This document shows, in pieces, positions 59,301 to 64,000 of a stretch of 64,000 nucleotides of DNA (position 1 is its first letter; each line of letters opens with the position of its first letter). The position numbers and the translations under genes are program-made. The DNA lies in NCBI RefSeq assembly GCF_901000735.1, contig NC_081546.1, positions 11,671,629 through 11,735,628 on the forward strand, written 5' to 3'. The notes under the pieces were generated by a model that was not told the DNA's origin, searched no databases, and was given only the letters and a program-made list of their open reading frames with translations. The DNA comes from Corylus avellana. Taxonomy: Eukaryota > Streptophyta > Magnoliopsida > Fagales > Betulaceae.

Positions 59301-61137
59301 TCAAATGGGTCTGTGGGGCCAGATAAAGTGGGAGTAAAGTGTTTTGTTTCATATCCTGCATTGACAAGATAACAAAACCCATCACCCTCCATGGGTTGTG
59401 TATTTAGCTGGAGTGAGATGTAAAACATTTTTAGGTTGTGTACAATTGATGTACATTACCAATTGCGAGATAAGATAAACCTATCCTATTCAGTACCTAT
59501 ATCTAGGCCACCAAAAATGGCCTGACATTTAATGAAGTGCATTATTGTTTTCCAGGAAAACAAAAAAGGAAAAGGGAATGAGATGTTCCACAATCTATTA
59601 TTTTATCAGATTAGAGTGGGTGTGCTTTGGATACTAATTAGAAATAATATTGTGTAGGGCATACATCTGTATGTATGTGTTTTCACATATTTACTACATT
59701 CTATAGCAAATTGGTGTTGCTTTGGTATACTATCTATATTTGGTTCACCTTTGTTTTTTATTTTTTATTATTATTTATTTAAAAGTAATTGTTTACTAAT
59801 GAAAAAAACAAATTTAACCACATTTTTATCATGCCCATGGAAAGCCCAAATAATTGAAATTATGTTATGTTGATTGTACCATACATAGCATTTGGTGTGG
59901 GGTAGGGGTGGCAATCTCAACCCTAGCCTTGTGGTCTGCTTGGCTTTGAGATTTTCGTGCACAAATACAAGACATTGAACTGTTACGACCTGAATTTTTT
60001 AGACCAGGTGTAGGACATGCTTGATGCTTGTCAGTGTAACACAAACTGGCTTTGCAATTTATGAAAGTTTGCAAATGGCATGTCTTTCAATGAAACTCAC
60101 CCTTGCTAAAATGCCCTTAAGATGGACTAAGAAGGTGAGTTCAAATTAATAGGTAATGTGGGAGATTAAATTGATTACGTATTTTCTAGACTTTCATGTA
60201 TATTGTCTCAAAAAGGAAACTGGATCGTGAGGAAGGAGTGAGTATAAATATTCTTTTTAGGTATATATTATTACCTGTCAAAAACAAATTATTATTATTA
60301 TTTTTTCTTCGTGTACAAATCTTTTCTTTAAGTACATTGGAATATCATTTTTTGAAAACTTTCATCTATTTTCGAATAACTCAAACAGGAAAGACCATAA
60401 TCTATTGTAGGGGGAAGGTGTATAAATCTTATTAGGAGAACATTATTACTTGTCAAAAACAGATCTAGTAACTTCATTCTGAAGCACCTTAAATTGGGTT
60501 GTTTGGTTGTATGAATTGCGTTTTGATTTGGATCAACTTAAGTTGCATATCTTACATTGTCCAACTCTGTACAGCACTCTTGTCCGTAGGGTTTGTATTG
60601 TTAATCCATGTAGAATCCTACCTGTGATAGTTGTTGGATAATAATTGCTTGTCCAGTAATTCCACTGGTGTAAATATGCATGGCATACATGAATTGGTGG
60701 TTGGCATGTGTATTTGTTCAAGAAGGATGTGATTACTTTGACATTAGTAGCCTAAAGGATATGAACTGCAGAATAAATTTAGTGCAAGTGACATGCAAAT
60801 TTTGCTTCCCCTGGACATGTCCTATGTCCTAGTTTGCTATAATAAGTTAACTCCTGATATGTTACTCCTATCTGGAATAGACTAACTTGTATCTATCATT
60901 GACCTCTAAAATTTCATTTTTCTCTTGAATCATATTGTATCTTGATTATTATTCCGTTCCTGTATTTTTCACTTGTACCATTTATGAGTTGGATTTTGAG
61001 GCAATTCACAATTTTCTATGTCCAGAGATACTTCTAGTAGGCAGACAAATGATGCAGAAGTTCCAAAGAAATCATCTCTGTGGGGAAATATGAAGTCATT
61101 TGCAGAAGGCATTGTCCGCATCTGGAGAAAAATGTAA
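50353..61137 (+). CDS. AT3G52170-like helix-turn-helix protein
   Basis: A plant-specific putative DNA-binding protein like Arabidopsis AT3G52170. Five exons join in frame: 50353-50428, 50527-50689, 51766-52000, 52998-53467 and 61026-61137, giving 351 residues. All introns are GT-AG. The N-terminal part is basic and could be an organelle signal. The conserved domain (about residues 50-105) spans exons 2-3 and reads KRVSKDERQAMVHSFVNKYR, then KFPTSSATRKEVGGSYYTIR and KIIQELEY. The middle is acidic with a repeated unit (LLKEETEDVSHPCLEIS and relatives, three times in exon 4). The C-terminus reads SLWGNMKSFAEGIVRIW, a motif shared by this family. The start was chosen for its frame; an in-frame upstream ATG at 50176 would lengthen the N-terminus. 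Intron 4 is 7558 bases because of transposon insertions. Family assignment is from recall of the domain. Confidence 0.85.
53986..55236. mobile_element. Mutator-like element, long inverted ends, 9-bp TSD, foreign insert
   Basis: The ends GGGTTAAATACTAAAAACCC and its complement are perfect at the outer edge, and the arms stay complementary for about 390-400 bases each. The inner third of each arm is GGGGTGGC-rich. TAAATCAAA lies on both sides (53977-53985 and 55237-55245), the 9-base duplication typical of Mutator-like elements. Between the arms is about 450 bases of unrelated sequence with an open frame. Without a transposase, it is a Pack-MULE-like non-autonomous element. Confidence 0.9.
54542..54808 (-). 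CDS. ORF captured inside the Mutator-like element
   Basis: An 88-codon frame from an ATG at 54808 fills the unique centre of the element. It reads SSSCHDSPAHPIKPSES and then ECNNFKQQVEVFAEKSRV, a plausible coiled-coil or helical stretch. Codon use looks like ordinary plant coding sequence and unlike the arms. The source gene was not recognised. Transcription from an arm could express it, but nothing proves that. Confidence 0.4.
   Translation of the reverse strand: MSSSCHDSPAHPIKPSESSKITTECNNFKQQVEVFAEKSRVTEENFSKVVPSFQRSASLYNHNSFIALNGVSASTEVFLKVTGFPLQL
55238..55878. mobile_element. second long-TIR element, older, beside the Mutator-like element
   Basis: The left end AAATCAAATTTAGTCTCTAG and the right end in reverse complement AAATCAAATTTAGTCTCTTG start inverted arms of about 200 bases with many differences. 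The centre has GGTGAGGGG/CCACCCCTCAC motifs. The 9-base duplication of the neighbouring Mutator-like element lies within this element's left terminus, so that element inserted into or at the edge of this one. No target duplication of its own was found. Confidence 0.65.
55879..57728. other. intron sequence, no gene seen
   Basis: Low-complexity A and T runs (56200, 56830), a purine-rich tract at 56330-56410 and an ACC-rich stretch at 56590-56730. Nothing coding. Confidence 0.4.
57817..57915 (+). other. 5S rRNA-like module in LTR 1
   Basis: The stretch from GCCGTGATGGTCATGAACCC through GCAGTTAAGTGTGCTTGGGC to GATCTCTTGGGAAATCTGG follows plant 5S rRNA. It includes the box A, intermediate and box C positions of the internal Pol III promoter. 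Several mismatches show it is not a true 5S gene. Confidence 0.85.
58188..58288 (+). other. 5S rRNA-like module in LTR 2
   Basis: Second copy, closer to true 5S rRNA in box A (GTTAAGCGTGCTT) and in GCGAGAGTAGTACCAAGATG than the first copy. The region continues GATCTCTTGGGAAGTCTGG. Confidence 0.85.
58527..58930 (+). repeat. 202-bp tandem duplication
   Basis: Two consecutive units starting CGAACAAGCACTAGGGTTTC at 58527 and 58729. They are nearly identical; I noticed one difference (CATGGTTG versus CATCGTTG). Both contain GGCTTCGATCGAATGAGG. It lies just after the Cassandra element. Confidence 0.93.
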
Positions 61138-62417
61138 ATGTTTGTCAAGGTAATGCTTGGTACTTTTAGAATCTTTTGTCTGGGAAGTGATAATGTATCT
61201 GAGACTAATATGAGATGTGATAGCTCGCTTCTATTATACGTATCTTCCATCTTAGAGTTTCATAATCACTTGTCAATATCTCCCTCCGTTTAAAGAAGTT
61301 AGTAGTGTTTTATAGCTGTGTACTTTGAAGGCTTCAGGCGGTAGCTCATTTGTTTAATGAAGACGTTGAAAACATGGTCTTCTATTCCATTTAACTAGTG
61401 GTTGTGAAAAAAAGAAAAGAAAGAAAGAACAAAAAATAAAGAGATCATTTGAAAATTTGGTTGCAGGTAGTAGAGTTTGTGCCATTACAATGATCAGGTC
61501 TTACCTTACTTTAAAACAGAGATGACTATTCAGATATGTTCTACTGTGCTACATGTGAAAATCACATGTTTTTTTAGTAACACGTGCTTCTCACATTTTT
61601 TTTTAATAGTTTTGAGACATGTGATTTTATTAGATGGGTTTGTATGAATTTGCATCAAATCAGTTTGTATCAAATTTCTGTCCCCGTTCCCTCATGAACA
61701 GTAAACCTATCAATGTCTTGGCTGTGCGTGTGCTACCAGAGGCTAAGAGGAAGTTTTTTCTCACTTCTCTTCAGTTTTCTTTTATTAGGATTAATATTAA
61801 GAGTTGAATAATTCCCTCCTACTTTTATTGCTCAGAAAAACAAAAAGCTAATAGGGCCTTCGGCAGAAGATAAGTTGTCCTCATGCCTCATGGGTGTTCA
61901 CATTTTCGTCCAGGGGTCTGACTTCTTGATCCTTTTCTGTTGCATGTGGCATTAAAATATATTTTCATATTTATATTTGGTTGATTAGTGTCTATGTTTA
62001 TTTATCTTTGAAAAATTTACCAATATATTAGTACTTTTGAAACAAGTTATTATGTTTGACTAAGCAATAACCTAATCTAGCCCACTAGAGCATCAATGAC
62101 AATGCCCGCAGGAATTTCGAAACTCAGCTTGGTGAGGAATGGGAAAATTGATTATTGGCTTAAATATGTCTGTAATCATGTTTCCCTAATATTTGTTACA
62201 CAACAATATTTTAATTATAATTAATTTCACTAAATAATTATGATTGCACTCGAATAAATATTTTTAATTAAAACATTTTCAAAACTCTGAGAATTAATAG
62301 TTCTTCTATTATCTCACAAAAAAAAAAAAAAGTTAAAGATTTACAGTATCAATGAGAAATAAAGTGGTTTACACTAATAGGCATGAAGCTTTCCATTGTG
62401 GAATTTGAATTCATGCC
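61138..62417. other. 3' flank of the AT3G52170-like gene
   Basis: Likely 3' untranslated region and downstream DNA. A possible 3'UTR intron runs from about 61149 (AAGGTAATG) to 61468 (TTGCAG). No further gene seen. Confidence 0.4.
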
Positions 62418-62420
62418 TTA

Positions 62421-63287
62421 GAGCATTCTCAGCAGACTCATTATAAGGGAGTTTGTTCCCTATATATAGGAAATATGTCAAAAAAAATCACAAAAAATGT
62501 CTCACAACAAATTTCCTATATAGTTCCTTAAACCATTAGATGCTACATTGGGTTTCATTGTAGCAATCCGTTGCCTTATTAAATTAGAAAAAAATAATTT
62601 CTCTCCTCTTTCCTCTCACATCTGTCTCTCACCTTTCTTTCTCTCTCTCGCCCCACCAAACGAGTAGCAAAGGCATTCAAACCAAAGAAACCCAGAAACC
62701 TAGACCGATTAAATCAGAGATTTCAGACTGAATCAGAGATTTGTTTCAACTTTCAACTAATCAAACCAAAGAAACCAGAAATCTCATAAAGTTGTGCTTA
62801 AAAAATAGCGAAAATTGGAAACCCAGAAATCAAATCAAAGACACAAGGCGTCAAGGCGTGTGCATGCCGATGGGGTCGCGTTGTGCGAAGTGTTGGAGTT
62901 GATGTCGATAAAGAACTCGGCAAACTTGGACGACATGGGGTTGATAGCGATCGCGAGGGGGTGTTGGAAATTGAAGAAATTTGAGGTGGTTGGGTGCAAG
63001 AGGATCACAGAGACGGGAGTGAGGACATTAGCTTCCTTGCTGGGAGGTGAAGAAAAGGAAGAAATCACAGAAAGAAGAAATGGGTTGCTACATCGGAAAG
63101 AGAGAAGAAGAAAATATGAAGGAGAGAGAAAGTATAAATTAAAGGAATAAAATATAAAAAAAAGTAAAGTAAAAAAATAATATTTTAATGATATAAGTTA
63201 TTGGAGAACAAATTGATATAGGAAAGCAAAAAGTAGTTTGAATCCTTAAATTTAGGGAAAATGATCGAGTAGCTACTGGGAATGCTC
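62421..63287. mobile_element. PIF/Harbinger-like non-autonomous element with TTA TSD
   Basis: The left end GAGCATTCTCAGCAG and the right end in reverse complement GAGCATTCCCAGTAG are inverted repeats. TTA lies immediately outside on both sides (62418-62420 and 63288-63290), as expected for PIF/Harbinger. It is 867 bases with no transposase, and the interior contains part of a host F-box/LRR gene preceded by a CT-rich leader-like tract (62600-62660). Confidence 0.8.
62856..63055 (+). pseudogene. captured F-box/LRR gene fragment
   Basis: About 66 codons are open in a frame reading HADGVALCEVLELMSIKNSA, then DDMGLIAIARGCWKLKKFEV and GCKRITETGVRTLASLL. This is the cysteine-containing leucine-rich repeat pattern of plant F-box/LRR proteins, which choose targets for SCF ubiquitin ligases. 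The sequence is GC-rich, unlike its surroundings, and then decays into a Lys/Glu/Arg-rich low-complexity tail. No F-box and only about two repeats remain, so it is a fragment held inside the PIF/Harbinger-like element. Confidence 0.7.
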
Positions 63288-63330
63288 TTAGTGTGTACAA
63301 AGCTACTTTGGGGATTTCCTTGATGGTGTG

Positions 63331-63978
63331 TAGGGGTGTAAAAAAATATCGGGAAACTAGGAAACCGGTTTCGGTTTCAGTTGGAAAAAACCGGTAACCG
63401 GGTGCTATATATATATATATATATATATATATTATGTGCTCTTTCCAGGACTGTCAAATGATTCTAGCTTGTAATTTGAGGGTCCCTGTGATTTTTTGGC
63501 TCACTGATTTCTCAGCAACCAAACAAAAAGAGGGAGGGAAGAAAACAGAAACACTAAAAGAAATAAAAGAAAAAGAAAAGCGTACCTCAGAGAACAGCAC
63601 CACAAGTGTAGAAATAATAAACAGGAAGAGGAAGGTTCAGTCCCACATTGCGAAAAGTATGGAACCCTCCAAGCCTGCTTTTCTATAAAAGGCAGGCATA
63701 TTCTTTCCTTTTAAATCCAAGCTAGCTTATTAAACCCAAGGAGCTGTTTTGAGTTGGGTCTTGAGTGTAGAATAAGCTCAAAATTCAATTTTTTTAAAAA
63801 ATTGGTTACCTGGTTCGGATAATAGGGAAACTTGGGAAACTGAAAAATTGGCTGGTTATTGTATAACCGGTTAACTGGGAACCGGTTTTAGTTTTCCAAA
63901 ATCAATAACCGGGGTACCTTGATTTCGGTTCTCGGTTTTGGCTAATAACTGGAAACCGGGAGTTGGTTGACACCCCCA
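63331..63978. mobile_element. non-autonomous hAT element with 8-bp TSD ATGGTGTG
   Basis: The ends are TAGGGGTGT and ACACCCCCA. ATGGTGTG is repeated exactly on both sides (63323-63330 and 63979-63986), the 8-base duplication of hAT elements. Both subterminal regions are rich in AACCGG/CCGGTT motifs. The centre (about 63434-63780) is unrelated and carries a promoter-like pair of motifs. Confidence 0.92.
63639..63690 (+). promoter_or_regulatory. USE and TATA pair, snRNA-promoter-like, inside the hAT element
   Basis: AGTCCCACATTG at 63639-63650 matches the plant upstream sequence element (consensus RTCCCACATCG) at all but one base, and TATAAAA at 63684-63690 follows after 33 bases. That spacing is the one used by Pol II-type plant snRNA genes. 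No known snRNA follows the TATA box. Confidence 0.5.
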
Positions 63979-64000
63979 ATGGTGTGTGGAGAAAAAATGG

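Larger units (their letters stand above)
53468..61025 (+). other. intron 4 of the AT3G52170-like gene, transposon-filled
   Basis: A GTAAGT donor and a CCAG acceptor bound 7.56 kb that contains a TC microsatellite (53493-53514), two DNA elements, a Cassandra TRIM and a tandem duplication. The other introns are 98, 1076 and 997 bases. No other coding gene was seen between 55880 and 57728 or between 58931 and 61025. Confidence 0.85.

Noticed and set aside
63714..63850. A U2-like snRNA after the USE/TATA pair
   Set aside because: Only a loose resemblance at the first few bases (TTCTTTCCTTTT); no conserved U2 core follows.
1..64000. tRNA genes, CRISPR arrays or bacterial-type operons
   Set aside because: No cloverleaf-like tRNA sequence or regularly spaced short repeats of CRISPR type were seen; the window is plant nuclear DNA.

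Overview
The window is nuclear DNA from a flowering plant, most likely a woody eudicot from a draft assembly. The evidence is a CC-NBS-LRR (RPM1-type) resistance gene, a TIP3-class tonoplast aquaporin, a plant-specific AT3G52170-type helix-turn-helix gene with GT-AG introns, and a high load of plant transposons (hAT, CACTA, Mutator-like, PIF/Harbinger-like, Helitron-like, LTR elements and a Cassandra TRIM). The species cannot be fixed from the sequence. Three runs of N (3269-3288, 21796-21895, 25601-25700) mark scaffold gaps, and each lies beside duplicated sequence.

Layout. 1-4.3 kb: a decayed hAT transposase gene with its GGGTCG-rich 3' end, then a GGGGTGGC-rich module. 4.3-7.4 kb: no convincing gene, apart from a small coiled-coil ORF. 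7.4-10.2 kb: an intact 944-codon CC-NBS-LRR gene on the minus strand. 10.5-18.9 kb: related hAT-like AT-rich repeats in direct and inverted copies, a copia-type solo LTR with a perfect target duplication, a CACTA terminus, and a truncated LRR-receptor first exon. 18.9-44.9 kb: apparently one giant CACTA (En/Spm) element. It has matching CACTACAAGAA termini, matching subterminal repeats and a CCT target duplication. Inside are a TNP2 gene, a TNPA/Ptta-like gene, a 'plant transposon protein' ORF split by a solo LTR, arrays of a GATCGATC palindrome, and exon fragments of host genes (KIN-14 kinesin, ALWAYS EARLY, probably ATAD3). An intact TIP3 aquaporin gene lies within this span, but on a small contig between two 100-N gaps, so its position is doubtful. 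44.9-50.3 kb: AT-rich repeats, a Helitron-like 3' end and gene-poor DNA. 50.3-61.1 kb: a five-exon AT3G52170-like gene. Its 7.56-kb fourth intron holds a long-TIR Mutator-like element carrying foreign sequence, an older element it landed beside or in, a Cassandra TRIM with 5S rRNA modules in its LTRs, and a 202-bp tandem duplication. 62.4-64 kb: a PIF/Harbinger-like element carrying an F-box/LRR fragment, and a non-autonomous hAT element with a snRNA-like promoter.

The complete host genes are the NLR, the AT3G52170-like gene and, if correctly placed, TIP3. The theme of the window is repeated capture of host-gene pieces by three DNA-transposon superfamilies: CACTA, Mutator-like and PIF/Harbinger-like. 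Five insertions can be dated relative to their surroundings because their target duplications are perfect.
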